Assembly (NCBI RefSeq): GCF_029948125.1
Contig: NZ_JASAMB010000003.1
Coordinates: forward strand, 1 to 64,000
Source of the DNA: Catellatospora sp. KI3
GTDB lineage: Bacteria > Actinomycetota > Actinomycetes > Mycobacteriales > Micromonosporaceae
Direction of reading: 5' to 3'
DNA length: 64,000 nucleotides
This document shows, piece by piece, positions 1 to 7,871 of the stretch (position 1 is its first letter; the number at the start of each line of letters is the position of its first letter). The translations under genes were made by a program, and so were the position numbers. The notes beneath the pieces were generated by a model, which made no database searches, was not told the DNA's origin, and saw only the letters and a list, made by a program, of their open reading frames with translations.

Positions 1-285
1 ACAGCCACCCCGGCCGGTCGATCATGAACTTATGGGCGTGTTCGACGGCGTGTCCCCACCCCACCACCGTGATCGAAACCCGAGGCCACGCGTCCACCGG
101 CGTGGCCCGGCCGACCGTCGGGGGCGATGATCGCCGTCTGCGGTCATAGGAGGCCGACTCAGCGCACCGAATGACCGGCGACAGCGATCAACCCGGCCAG
201 AGCCCGTCAAGATCTGCTCGCGTGGTCATTCTCTGGCACGACATCGCCGTTGCCAGAGCCCGATCGAGCTGTCGGTCGGTGGTCC
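1..285. other. Non-coding left edge of window
   Basis: I see no convincing gene here. The + frame from base 1 stays open for eight codons and stops at 25-27, so a few C-terminal codons of an upstream gene cannot be excluded. A short inverted repeat (GGCCACGC at 84-91, GCGTGGCC at 100-107, 8-nt loop) could be a weak hairpin. Confidence 0.4.
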
Positions 286-291
286 TATGAT
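286..291 (+). promoter_or_regulatory. -10 element of a probable leaderless promoter
   Basis: TATGAT lies 6 nt before GTG 298, so transcription would begin at or beside the start codon. No Shine-Dalgarno sequence is present. The same layout recurs upstream of several other genes in this window. Confidence 0.5.
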
Positions 292-297
292 GCGGCG

Positions 298-795
298 GTG
301 TCGCGAAAGAGCTATTACGAACTCGCCTTCGGGGTGAGCCCGGGTGGGGCCCGCAAGTGCACGCACTACGTTCGCGGCACCCTCGCCGAGATCAAGTCCG
401 ACCTGGCCGCCGAACTCGCTGAGGAACTCAACCTCTACCTGCTGTGCTGGTACGGCGCGGACCTGACGCTCCAGGTGTATCAGCACGGCGAACCGGCCTG
501 GTCGACCGACCTGCACCCGTTCGTCACCATCTCCGTCGAGGGCTATCCGACCATCACGTTCGCCGGCCCGCGCGAGCCGCTCGGCTACGACTTCGAGGCT
601 GACGACGACGCCGAGGACGAGGAGGAGACCCTCTCGTACCGCATGTTCTGCGGCGAGCTCGGCGACACCGTCAGCGTCGCAGTGGCCTGGGACCGCATAG
701 CCGTGCCACCGCTGGCCGGTGACGTCCTGACCGCCGACGACGAGTTGCCCGCCGACGCGCGCCACAGCTACGGCTACTCGGACTGCGAGATCTGA
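298..795 (+). CDS. Hypothetical acidic protein (165 aa)
   Basis: I do not recognise the family. The start is set at GTG 298 because a TATGAT -10 element lies 6 nt upstream (leaderless); a TTG at 250 would add 16 residues without promoter or ribosome-site support. The protein is soluble, with no signal peptide or membrane segment. It begins SRKSYYELAFGVSPGG, has a Trp/Tyr-rich central part, and a very acidic stretch around residues 100-110 (runs of Asp/Glu). It ends YGYSDCEI. Its 3' end overlaps the tail of the convergent esterase-like gene by 22 bp. GC-rich third positions and a clear start support a real gene, but no function can be assigned. Confidence 0.6.
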   Translation: MSRKSYYELAFGVSPGGARKCTHYVRGTLAEIKSDLAAELAEELNLYLLCWYGADLTLQVYQHGEPAWSTDLHPFVTISVEGYPTITFAGPREPLGYDFEADDDAEDEEETLSYRMFCGELGDTVSVAVAWDRIAVPPLAGDVLTADDELPADARHSYGYSDCEI

Positions 796-1997
796 GCCCC
801 GGCCGGGCAGTCCTTGACGAACACCATCGCGTCGACGCTGCCCAGCTGGGCCGGGTCCAGCGGGGCGTAGCCGTACCAGGGGGAGGTCCGCGGGGCGGGC
901 GGCTGCTCGCCGAGGATGGCGGCGAGCAGCCGCGGGTCCACTGTGCAGCGGTCGTCGGGCAGCGTGTAGAGGAGGCCTTCGAGGGTGTCCGGGGGCGGGG
1001 TGTCGACCCCGTGGTGGCGGATCGTGCCGAGGGCGGTGGCGACGAAGGCGTACCCGGGACCCAGGTGGGAGGCGGTGATGGAGCCGGCGCTCCACCATTT
1101 CAGCGGCATGCTGCCCAGGCGCATGCTGCTTCGCTCCCGCTGCAGATGCGAGTTGTGCGCGTAGGCCAGTGCCGGGCCGTGCTCGGCTGCGGCGAGCAGG
1201 TTGGCGGCCATCATCGTCGCGCGTACCCCCAGCAGTTGCGCCAGGCGGCCGGGTGACGTGTCGGCCAGCCAGAAGTGGTATCGCAGCAGGCCGGTGGCGG
1301 TGCGCGCGTACAGTCGGGCCCGGTCGAGCTCGTCCGGGGAGGACACCGCGACCAGGTGCGGCAGCTGGGTGTCGAGCAGGGCGGCCAGGTCGTCGGCGAG
1401 CAGCCGCAGCTGTCTGGCCTCGGTGCTCTGCCCCACCGACCGCGCCGGGTCGCGCAGCGAGTCGGGGTGACTCCACGGATCATCGGCGCCGAGCAGGTGG
1501 TCGAGTGTCTCCGGTGTGCAGCAGAGCAGCTCGGCGTCGACCCGGGCGGCCAGGTACGCGTGGAGTGCGGTGAGCGCCTGCCGGGGGCTCGCGGCGCCGG
1601 TCATCTCCAGCGGGCCGTCGAAGCCGGCGAAGCGCAGCTGCTCGGTGCGGGGTCGGCCGTCGTTGTACGCGCGCATCCAGCGTACGAGTTCGCGGTTGGC
1701 GGCGGATGCGCCGAATCCGTGACTGAAGCCCTTCGCCATCACGTCGTCGAGGCTGCCGGTGCCCGTGGTCACGTAGTCGTCCACGAGCAGCCCCATCATG
1801 CAGTCGCTCTCGATGGCGACGGTCCGGTAGCCCTCCTGCTCGACGAGCTGCCGCAGAAGGTCGTTACGTGCTTCGAGCAGCACGTCTTCGCCGTGGGTGG
1901 GCTCGCCGAGGGCGAGCAGCCGGGGCCTGTCGGGCAGCAGCCCGAGCAGTATCCCGGCGTCGAGTGGACGGACAGCGTCTTTGATCGCGTCGTTCAT
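774..1997 (-). CDS. Erythromycin esterase-like protein
   Basis: A 407-aa member of the erythromycin esterase (Ere) superfamily. Known members hydrolyse the lactone of 14-membered macrolides, although many homologues have unknown substrates. The family's N-terminal active-site motif GEPTHGE is at residues 31-37 (Glu32, His35), followed by the helix ARNDLLRQLVEQEGYRTVAI and AIESDC. A second conserved His-containing stretch, YAHNSHLQRE, lies in the C-terminal third. Length matches the family. The gene is divergent from a TioE-type MerR regulator, and a perfect 7-4-7 palindrome sits in the short gap, so control by that regulator is likely. No signal peptide is seen, so it should act in the cytoplasm. 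A macrolide target is only inferred. Confidence 0.85.
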   Translation of the reverse strand: MNDAIKDAVRPLDAGILLGLLPDRPRLLALGEPTHGEDVLLEARNDLLRQLVEQEGYRTVAIESDCMMGLLVDDYVTTGTGSLDDVMAKGFSHGFGASAANRELVRWMRAYNDGRPRTEQLRFAGFDGPLEMTGAASPRQALTALHAYLAARVDAELLCCTPETLDHLLGADDPWSHPDSLRDPARSVGQSTEARQLRLLADDLAALLDTQLPHLVAVSSPDELDRARLYARTATGLLRYHFWLADTSPGRLAQLLGVRATMMAANLLAAAEHGPALAYAHNSHLQRERSSMRLGSMPLKWWSAGSITASHLGPGYAFVATALGTIRHHGVDTPPPDTLEGLLYTLPDDRCTVDPRLLAAILGEQPPAPRTSPWYGYAPLDPAQLGSVDAMVFVKDCPAGAQISQSE

Positions 1998-2000
1998 TGC

Positions 2001-2018
2001 TTCAACGGTATCGTTGAA
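2001..2018. promoter_or_regulatory. Operator-like palindrome between esterase and TioE-type regulator
   Basis: Perfect inverted repeat TTCAACG-gtat-CGTTGAA, with a further GGTTGAA half-site at 2024-2030. It lies 3 bp upstream of the esterase ATG in a 59-bp divergent gap. MerR proteins bind palindromes in promoter spacers, so this is the likely site of the neighbouring regulator (inference). Confidence 0.5.
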
Positions 2019-2056
2019 CCGACGGTTGAAACTTCTCCGCTTCCCTGGGCTGGAAG

Positions 2057-2815
2057 ATGCTGCGAAACCCTCAATCCGGTGGTCGTCTCAGGCCGGTCGA
2101 CCTGGCGCGTGCGCATGCCCTGTCGACGCAGGCGGTCCGCAACTACGAAGACGCCGGGATCCTGCCGGCGGCGGAGCGCAGCGAGTTCGGCTACCGCGGC
2201 TACACGCCGTTGCACGCGTCGGCGCTGCGGGCGTTCCTCGCCCTGGTGCCAGGCCACGGCCACCAGGCGGCCACGTCGATCATGCAGGCGGTGAACCGGG
2301 ACGCGGTCGAGGACGCGTTGGAGATCATCGACGCGAGCCATGCCCGGCTGCGGGAGGACCGCCGTACCCTGCGCTCGGTCGAGTCCGCGCTGGCCGAGCT
2401 GAGCCCCGTGCCGCAGGAGCGCGGTGACATGTTCGTCGGTCCGCTGGCGCGAAGGCTCAGCATCCGCCCGGCCACCCTGCGCAAGTGGGAGCGGGCCGGG
2501 CTGGTGCGACCGCGCCGCGACCGGCACACCGGCTACCGGGTCTACGGCGCTGCCGACGTACGCGACGCGCAGCTCGTCCACCAGCTCAGACGCGGCGGTT
2601 ACCGGCTGGCGCAGATCGTTCCGCTGATCGGGCAGGTCCGGTCGGCCGGAGGCGTCGCGCCGCTGGGCTCGATGCTGCACGACTGGCACGCGCGCCTGTC
2701 CGCGCGGGGCCGGGCCATGCTCACGGGCGCGGCCGCGCTGGACGCGTACCTCGATCACCGTGTGGAGCGGGCTGGGTCAGCGGGCGTACCGGGCCCCGAG
2801 CTCCTGCCGCAGTAG
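2057..2815 (+). CDS. TioE-family MerR-type transcriptional regulator
   Basis: A 252-aa regulator with two MerR-like helix-turn-helix modules. The first (about residues 12-80) contains ARAHALSTQAVRNYEDAGIL followed by FGYRGYTPLH. The second (about 133-205) contains RLSIRPATLRKWERAGLV, TGYRVYGAADVRDAQLV and a QLRRGGYRLAQI helix. The tandem arrangement and length are typical of the TioE family, named from the thiocoraline cluster. It is transcribed away from the erythromycin-esterase-like gene and probably controls that gene and itself through the 2001-2018 palindrome. ATG 2057 is used; the ribosome site is poor and the exact start uncertain. The last 20 residues extend past the usual family end. 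Confidence 0.85.
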   Translation: MLRNPQSGGRLRPVDLARAHALSTQAVRNYEDAGILPAAERSEFGYRGYTPLHASALRAFLALVPGHGHQAATSIMQAVNRDAVEDALEIIDASHARLREDRRTLRSVESALAELSPVPQERGDMFVGPLARRLSIRPATLRKWERAGLVRPRRDRHTGYRVYGAADVRDAQLVHQLRRGGYRLAQIVPLIGQVRSAGGVAPLGSMLHDWHARLSARGRAMLTGAAALDAYLDHRVERAGSAGVPGPELLPQ

Positions 2816-2912
2816 CGGACCGGTCTGCTGCTCGGCGAGCCGGAGCAGGCGGTCGGCTTCGGCGGGGCTCATCGCGTACGCCCGGCGCCGGCCCACGGTG
2901 CTGTGTGGACGG

Positions 2913-3761
2913 TCACCTGCGGGCGGCGGCGAAGGTCAGCAGGGTGCCCGGGCGGGCCTGGGCGACCAGCCACAGATCGTCGGGGTGCACGACGCCGACG
3001 ACCGGGTATCCGCCGGTGGTCGGGTGGTCGGCGAGCAGGATGACCGGCAGCCCGGACGGCGGCACCTGCACCGCTCCGGAGAGCATCCCTTCGCTGGGCA
3101 GCTCGTCGTGGCGGGTGCGCCGCAGGGCGGGGCCGTCCAGGCGTACGCCGACGCGGTTGCTCTCGCCGGTGACCGTGTAGGTCCGGCCGACCGGGCTGTC
3201 GGCGAACCAGTCCGCGCGCGGCCCGGGGAGCAGCCGCACGGTCGCGTGGTCGGGGATCGCCGCCGGCGGGGCCAGGTCGACGGGTGCGGGGCCGCCCTGC
3301 GGCACGCCCAGGGGCAGTTCGGCCCCGGCGGTGAGCGGGGCCGGTCCGAGCCCGGACATGACGTCGGTGGAGCGGCTGCCCAGCACCGGTGGCACGGCCA
3401 CACCACCGGCCACCGCGAGGTAGGTCCGCAGCCCGCTGGCCGCCGGTCCGATCCGCAGCACCGAGCCGGCCCGGACGAACACCGGGGCGTACTGGGCGGC
3501 GGGCCGGTCGTCGACGAAGACCGGGCTCGGGGCGCCGGTGACGGCGAGCCATCGGTCGGTGCCGCAGGCGACGTCGACGCCGAGCAGGGTCGCTTCCAGG
3601 CCCGCCCGGTCCTCGCCGTTGCCGACGAGCCGGTTGGCCAGGCGGAGGCTGTGCCGGTCGGCCGCGCCCGACGGCGGGACGGCCAGGCTCGCCAGGCCGC
3701 GGCGGCCGAGGTCCTGGACGGTGGTCAGCAGGCCGGGGCGCACGATCACCAGGCCGGTCAT
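2913..3761 (-). CDS. pxpC: 5-oxoprolinase subunit PxpC (biotin-dependent carboxyltransferase family)
   Basis: A 282-aa member of the PxpC/KipA/allophanate hydrolase subunit 2 family. It starts MTGLVIVRPGLLTTVQDLGR, the family's conserved N-terminus, followed by VPPSGAADRHSLRLANRLVG; near the C-terminus are ILLADHPTTGGYPVVG and PGTLLTF. With PxpB and PxpA this subunit makes the ATP-dependent 5-oxoprolinase that opens 5-oxoproline to glutamate. The ATG overlaps the pxpB stop codon (ATGA), so the two are translationally coupled. Length is normal. No pxpA (LamB/YcsF) is seen in the window, so the third subunit must lie elsewhere or be missing. Confidence 0.88.
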   Translation of the reverse strand: MTGLVIVRPGLLTTVQDLGRRGLASLAVPPSGAADRHSLRLANRLVGNGEDRAGLEATLLGVDVACGTDRWLAVTGAPSPVFVDDRPAAQYAPVFVRAGSVLRIGPAASGLRTYLAVAGGVAVPPVLGSRSTDVMSGLGPAPLTAGAELPLGVPQGGPAPVDLAPPAAIPDHATVRLLPGPRADWFADSPVGRTYTVTGESNRVGVRLDGPALRRTRHDELPSEGMLSGAVQVPPSGLPVILLADHPTTGGYPVVGVVHPDDLWLVAQARPGTLLTFAAARR

Positions 3762-4381
3762 ACCGCGGTGAACCTGACTCGGGTGCCGGGTGGCAGCAGC
3801 GCGGGCGGGTCCCGTTCGACGTTCCACAGCTCGGCGTCGGTATGGCCGAGGATCCGCCATCCGCCTGGCGACCGGCGGGGGTACACGCTGGTGAAGCCGC
3901 CGGCTAAGGCCACGCTGCCGGCCGCGACCGAGGTGCGCGGCCGGTCGAGGCGGGGCAGGTGCAGGACGGGCGGCAGGCCGCTGATGTAGGCGAAGCCGGG
4001 TGCGAAGCCGCAGAAGGCCACCTGGAGTTCGGAGCCGGTGTGCGCCTGGACGACGGCGGTCTCGGTGATCCCTTTCATCGCGGCGATCTCGGCCAGGTCG
4101 GGGCCGTCGTAGCGGACCGGGACCTCGACGGTCTGGGCGCCGGTCGGGGCGGGTGGGGCGCCGGGCCGCCAGCCGGTGAGCAGCGCGGCCGCGTCGGCGT
4201 GGCTGATGCCCGGCCGGTCCACGTCGAGCAGGATGGTGCGGGCGCCGGGGACGAGGTCGGTGACCAGTGCCATCGGGCCGGTGGGGGCGAGGGCGCGCAG
4301 GTGGTCGTAGAGCGAGGTGGCCTCGGCGGTGGTGTCCACTTCGATCAGCCAGCCGGTCAGGCCGAACGGCAGGATCCGCAT
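3758..4381 (-). CDS. pxpB: 5-oxoprolinase subunit PxpB (allophanate hydrolase subunit 1 family)
   Basis: A 207-aa PxpB/KipI-type protein. Recognisable features are the N-terminal MRILPFGLTGWLIEV, the central VPVRYDGPDLAEIA, and the family's CGFAPGFAYISGLPPVL motif, followed by RSPGGWRILGHT. It partners PxpC in 5-oxoprolinase. It is first of a two-gene unit, and its TGA overlaps the pxpC ATG. Upstream on its strand is TAGACT 5 nt before ATG (possible -10) and GGAGG 11 nt before ATG, which also forms one arm of a small hairpin at 4392-4413. Function is well supported by family signature and pairing. Confidence 0.88.
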   Translation of the reverse strand: MRILPFGLTGWLIEVDTTAEATSLYDHLRALAPTGPMALVTDLVPGARTILLDVDRPGISHADAAALLTGWRPGAPPAPTGAQTVEVPVRYDGPDLAEIAAMKGITETAVVQAHTGSELQVAFCGFAPGFAYISGLPPVLHLPRLDRPRTSVAAGSVALAGGFTSVYPRRSPGGWRILGHTDAELWNVERDPPALLPPGTRVRFTAV

Positions 4382-4391
4382 TCGGCAGTCT

Positions 4392-4413
4392 ACCTCCGCG
4401 CCGCCGCGGAGGT
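4392..4413 (-). terminator. Small hairpin between the PEP-synthase-like operon and pxpB
   Basis: ACCTCCGC and GCGGAGGT form a perfect 8-bp stem around a 6-nt loop, between the end of the 6.6-4.5 kb operon and the pxpB start. It may end the upstream transcript. One arm contains a GGAGG, so it could also mask a ribosome site for pxpB. Confidence 0.35.
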
Positions 4414-4456
4414 GCGGCCGCTTCGCGCCGGGCGCGATGGCGGATCGACGGACCGC

Positions 4457-5035
4457 CTACCGGACGATGCCGAGGGTGGCGATCAGGTCCTCGTGCAGCT
4501 CGAACCAGATCCGGTGGCACGAGTCGACCTCGATGCCGGTGATCCAGGCCGGGTCCTGACCGGATCGGGCCAGCGCGGCCGCGAACCGGTCGTGGTAGCC
4601 GCCGAACCGGTCCAGGTGTGCCGTCAGGGCCTGTTCGAGTTCGCGCAGTTCGTCGGCGAGGTCGGCGAGGCGGCGCAGGATGTCGGCGGGTCGGCCGGAG
4701 TCGAGCTGCCACGCGGTGAACGCCTGGGTCGCCTCGGCGTTGAGCGGCACGAACCGGTCGTGCACCGCGGAGACGGTCTGCTCGGCGGCCGCGGAGCCCA
4801 ACTCGTCGCGCAGCTGCGCCGTGTTGCGCTGGTAGCCGCTGCCGGTCAGCGACCAGCCGCTCAGGTCGGAGAAGGACGACCGGGTGACCCAGCCGTACGC
4901 CTGGGCGTCAAGCAGGTCCTCACCGGTCTGGGCGGGGTCGAGGCCGAACCGGGCCGCGACGGCGGCGGTGTCGGCGAAGCCGCGCAGCCGCACCGCGTGC
5001 AGCACCAGCAGGCCGGTGGGGGAGGAGTGGGTCAT
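4457..5035 (-). CDS. Winged-helix-like protein, third gene of PEP-synthase-like operon
   Basis: A 192-aa protein whose N-terminal 65 residues look like a winged helix. There is an LRGFADTAAVAARFGLDPA helix-turn-helix-like stretch, then LLDAQAYGWVTRSS and the turn GWSLTGSGYQ, as in MarR-like wings. The rest is helical, with LADLADELRELEQALTAHL as a possible coiled coil. I do not recognise a named family. Its ATG overlaps the stop codon of the upstream PEP-synthase-like gene (ATGA), so the two are co-translated. It may be a regulator or protein partner of that enzyme. There is no signal peptide or membrane segment. Confidence 0.65.
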   Translation of the reverse strand: MTHSSPTGLLVLHAVRLRGFADTAAVAARFGLDPAQTGEDLLDAQAYGWVTRSSFSDLSGWSLTGSGYQRNTAQLRDELGSAAAEQTVSAVHDRFVPLNAEATQAFTAWQLDSGRPADILRRLADLADELRELEQALTAHLDRFGGYHDRFAAALARSGQDPAWITGIEVDSCHRIWFELHEDLIATLGIVR

Positions 5036-6165
5036 CGGGTGGGTCCTTCGGTGACGGTGCCGGCGGTGCCGTCGACGGTGACGGGGGCGCCGTCGGTGAG
5101 GGCGGTCGTCGCCTCGGCGGCGACGACGGCGGGGATGCCGAACTCCCGGGCGACGATGGCCGCGTGGGAGAGGACGCCGCCGGTCTCGGTGACGACGGCG
5201 CAGGCGAGCCGGAACAGCGGCGTCCAGGCCGGGTCGGTGGTACGGCACACCAGCACGTCGCCGGGCCGCATCCGGGCGAAGTCGTCGACCGACCGGATGA
5301 TCCGGACCGGCCCCAGGGCCCGGCCGGGACTGCTCGGCACGCCGGTGACCAGCGGGGCGGCCGGGGTGTGGCCGTTGCGGGCGGCCGGGGCGCGCAGGGC
5401 CGTGATCGGGCGCGACTGCAGCAGCCAGATCCGGCCGTCGCGGATCGCCCACTCCACGTCCTGCGGCCGGCCGAACAGGTCCTCGCACCTGCGGCCGAGC
5501 CCGACCAGCCGCGCCACCTCGTCCGGTGCCAGGCAGGCGCGTTCGCGGTCGGGCCGGGGGACGGGCGAGCGCACCAGCCCCTGCTCGCCCAGGTCCAGGC
5601 GGGTGGCCTTGTCACCGACGGTGACCTGGATGTCGGCGGGGTCGGCCACGACGATCTCGTCGGGGACCACCGCGCCGGAGACGACGGATTCTCCCAGGCC
5701 CCATGATGCGTTGACGACCGTGGCGGCGGCGCCGGTGCGCGGGTCGCGGGTGAACAGCACGCCGGCTCGGTCGGCTTCGACCAGGCTCTGCACCAGCACG
5801 GGCACGCTCGTCTCGTCGTCGAGGCCCAGGTGCGCCCGGTAGCCGCGGGCGCGGTCCGTCCGCGCCGAGGCGGCGCAGTGGCGCAGCGCGGCGAGGACCT
5901 CGTCGCGGCCGCGTACGCCCAGGACGGTTTCGAGCTGTCCGGCGAACGACGCCGCCGCCGAGTCCTCGGCCAGGCCGGACGACCGGACCGCGACCGCGCG
6001 GCCGGGGAGCCGGTCCAGGTGCTCGGCGAGGAGCGCGGGGTCGGCGGCCGGGTCGGTGACGACGAATCCGGCGGGGACGGCGAGCCCGGCGCGCAGCAGC
6101 ACGGCCAGTCCGTGCGCCTTGCGTCCGTGGCGGTCCGCCGCGTCGGCGAGGGGGACGACGTTCAC
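5032..6165 (-). CDS. PEP synthase-like protein (ATP-grasp plus phospho-His swivel domain)
   Basis: A 377-aa protein with the N-terminal nucleotide-binding domain of PEP synthase / pyruvate phosphate dikinase (about residues 10-270, with VAVRSSGLAEDSAAASFAGQ and the RDPRTGA loop). A C-terminal swivelling domain (about 290-377) carries TETGGVLSHAAIVAREFGIP, whose His is the usual phosphoryl carrier. The C-terminal TIM barrel that binds PEP/pyruvate is absent, so it cannot be a complete PEP synthase; the shape recalls rifampin phosphotransferase lacking its drug-binding domain. Start is GTG 6165 with AAGGAGG 4 nt upstream. The GTG overlaps the preceding TGA, and its own TGA overlaps the next ATG, making a tightly coupled three-gene unit. 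Acceptor substrate unknown. Confidence 0.75.
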   Translation of the reverse strand: MNVVPLADAADRHGRKAHGLAVLLRAGLAVPAGFVVTDPAADPALLAEHLDRLPGRAVAVRSSGLAEDSAAASFAGQLETVLGVRGRDEVLAALRHCAASARTDRARGYRAHLGLDDETSVPVLVQSLVEADRAGVLFTRDPRTGAAATVVNASWGLGESVVSGAVVPDEIVVADPADIQVTVGDKATRLDLGEQGLVRSPVPRPDRERACLAPDEVARLVGLGRRCEDLFGRPQDVEWAIRDGRIWLLQSRPITALRAPAARNGHTPAAPLVTGVPSSPGRALGPVRIIRSVDDFARMRPGDVLVCRTTDPAWTPLFRLACAVVTETGGVLSHAAIVAREFGIPAVVAAEATTALTDGAPVTVDGTAGTVTEGPTR

Positions 6166-6605
6166 GGACCCTCCTTCGCGTCGAGGCGGGCGGTCACCCG
6201 GTCGTGCCGCTGCTGGGCTGCCTGGGCGGTGCGCAGGCCGAGCGGGCGGGCGACCTGGGCCCAGGTCAGGCCCTCGGCGCGGGCGACGAACAGCAGGCCC
6301 GCTTCGAGCTGGTCGAGTTCGGCGCGGGCGGCGTCCAGCAGCGTGATCGCGGCCAGCAGGTCGTCGGGCAGGTCGAGCGCGTCCCGGTCGGTGTTGGCCC
6401 GCCACAGGGCCTGGCGGATGAGCGTGAACGCGTCGTGTGGCTGGCCGGCGGCCAGCCACGGCAGGCGGGGCAGGTCGTCGCGGGCGCTCAGCCGGTCGCG
6501 GGCCCGCTGCTCGGTGGCGCCGTCGGCCTGGTCGTCGGATGCGTGGTGCACTGCGCCAGCCTGACCTTCAACAATCTGTTTGTCAACAATCTGTTGAAGT
6601 TTCAT
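6162..6605 (-). CDS. HTH DNA-binding protein with operator-like repeats in its first codons
   Basis: A 147-aa protein. The C-terminal part has a sigma-70-region-4-like helix-turn-helix, LTWAQVARPLGLRTAQAAQQ followed by RHDRV, a pattern I have seen in small actinobacterial DNA-binding proteins. The first 12 residues, MKLQQIVDKQIV, are encoded by a strikingly AT-rich repeat (two copies of CAACAATCTGTT on the + strand, 15 bp apart), probably a regulatory site built into the coding sequence. The stop overlaps the GTG of the PEP-synthase-like gene. It probably regulates this operon and perhaps the divergent HEAT gene. No function beyond DNA binding can be read. Confidence 0.65.
   Translation of the reverse strand: MKLQQIVDKQIVEGQAGAVHHASDDQADGATEQRARDRLSARDDLPRLPWLAAGQPHDAFTLIRQALWRANTDRDALDLPDDLLAAITLLDAARAELDQLEAGLLFVARAEGLTWAQVARPLGLRTAQAAQQRHDRVTARLDAKEGP
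6567..6598. promoter_or_regulatory. Double palindromic repeat inside HTH gene start
   Basis: CAACAATCTGTT occurs at 6569-6580 and 6584-6595 (15-bp period). Each copy contains the palindrome AACA-atc-TGTT, and the whole is bounded by TTCAACA / TGTTGAA. It is a clear AT-rich island in GC-rich DNA, encodes codons 3-13 of the HTH protein, and lies about 45-75 bp from the divergent HEAT-repeat start. It looks like an autoregulatory operator (inference). Confidence 0.5.
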
Positions 6606-6643
6606 CGCGAGACGTTGTCGGACATGGATGTGAGAATGCCGGG

Positions 6644-7852
6644 GTGCTGGAACGACTCGACGACATCGACTGGTCGCTGCTGTCCCACGCCTACGGCGCC
6701 GCCGACGACGTGCCCGGCTGGATCCGGGAGCTGGCCAGCGGCGACGACGAGGTGCGCATCGGCGCCTACCAGGGGCTGTACGCCAGCATCGTGCACCAGG
6801 GCTCGCGCTACGAGGCCACCGCCCACGCCGCGCCGTTCCTGCTGGAGCTGCTCGCCGACGAGTCCGTCCCGGACCGGGCCGTGCTGGTGGAGATGCTGGC
6901 GGTGATGGCCATCGGGGGCGACGAGGCCTGGCTGCCGGGCACGTTCCCGGTCGCGCTCGTCCGGGAGCAGGCCCGCGGCGGGGGCGCGGTGCGCGCTGCG
7001 GCACCGCGCGCGGACCACCCCGACTTCGACGAAGAGGAGGTGTACCGCTACGTCGAAGGGCTGTCCGAGCAGGACCGGACGCGCTACCACCGGCACATCG
7101 AGCTCGACGTCTACGACGCGGTCCGGGCCGGCGTGCCGCTGCTGCGCGAGCTGCTGCGCGACCCCGACCCGGCGGTGCGCATCCGGGCGGCGTACGCCCT
7201 GGCCTGGTTCCCCGAGGAGGCCGCCAGCAGCGGACCGGTGCTGCTGGCCGCGGCGACGGACGCGCGGGACACCTTCGAGCAGGTCCGGGTGTCGGCCACG
7301 GCCCTGGTCGCGGCGAGCCTGCTCGGCCACGGTCCGCCAGCGGACCTGCTGGCCGCGCCCGACCGGGTGACCCGCTGGGCGGCCGCCGTGGCCACGGCCC
7401 TGGTCGACGGCGAGGACGCGCCGGACGCCGCCGTCACCGAGCTGCTCGGCTGGGCGTCGGGCGCACCCCGCGACCAGATCCCGTTCCTCGACGGGAACCT
7501 GGCCGGGCTGGCCGGTCTCGTGCTGGAGCGGTCGGAGCGCCACGCCGCCAGGGTCTTCGCCGCGTGGCTGCGCGGCATCCCGACGGTGAGCGGCAGCGAC
7601 GCCCTGACGATGGCCGGGTCGGCGCTGCGGATGGCGTTCCCGGAGCCGGTCCCGGCGGGCACGGCGTACGGGCACCTGACCCAGGACCAGCGCCGGCTGC
7701 TGGCCGTGCTGGCCCGCTCGCCGCGGGCGTGGATGCTCGGCGAGCGCCGGTTCGGCAACTTCAGCCTGATGATGTCGGACTACGGACTGTCCGGCAGCCG
7801 CGAGCAGCTGCGGGCGTACGTCAACGGCGAGGTGCGGTCGGCGCGGCCCTGA
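6644..7852 (+). CDS. HEAT-repeat protein
   Basis: A 402-aa soluble alpha-helical protein beginning VLERLDDIDWSLLSHAYG. HEAT-like helical pairs are visible, for example LRELLRDPDPAVRIRAAYAL at about residues 170-190, then a second DARDTFEQVRVSATALVAAS unit. Such proteins are usually binding scaffolds. GTG 6644 is chosen because a GAGAAT -10-like element lies 6 nt upstream (probable leaderless start) and it gives the natural N-terminus. Divergent from the HTH-PEP-synthase-like operon, so the repeat element at 6567-6598 could affect both. No catalytic motif is seen; biological partner unknown. Confidence 0.75.
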   Translation: MLERLDDIDWSLLSHAYGAADDVPGWIRELASGDDEVRIGAYQGLYASIVHQGSRYEATAHAAPFLLELLADESVPDRAVLVEMLAVMAIGGDEAWLPGTFPVALVREQARGGGAVRAAAPRADHPDFDEEEVYRYVEGLSEQDRTRYHRHIELDVYDAVRAGVPLLRELLRDPDPAVRIRAAYALAWFPEEAASSGPVLLAAATDARDTFEQVRVSATALVAASLLGHGPPADLLAAPDRVTRWAAAVATALVDGEDAPDAAVTELLGWASGAPRDQIPFLDGNLAGLAGLVLERSERHAARVFAAWLRGIPTVSGSDALTMAGSALRMAFPEPVPAGTAYGHLTQDQRRLLAVLARSPRAWMLGERRFGNFSLMMSDYGLSGSREQLRAYVNGEVRSARP

Positions 7853-7871
7853 CGGGCGCGGGCCGCACCGG

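Noticed and set aside
2777-2872. 31-residue minus-strand frame beginning MSPAEADRLL at the end of the TioE-type gene
   Set aside because: Too short, no promoter or ribosome site seen, and it overlaps the 3' end of a certain gene. Could be a remnant but is not supportable.
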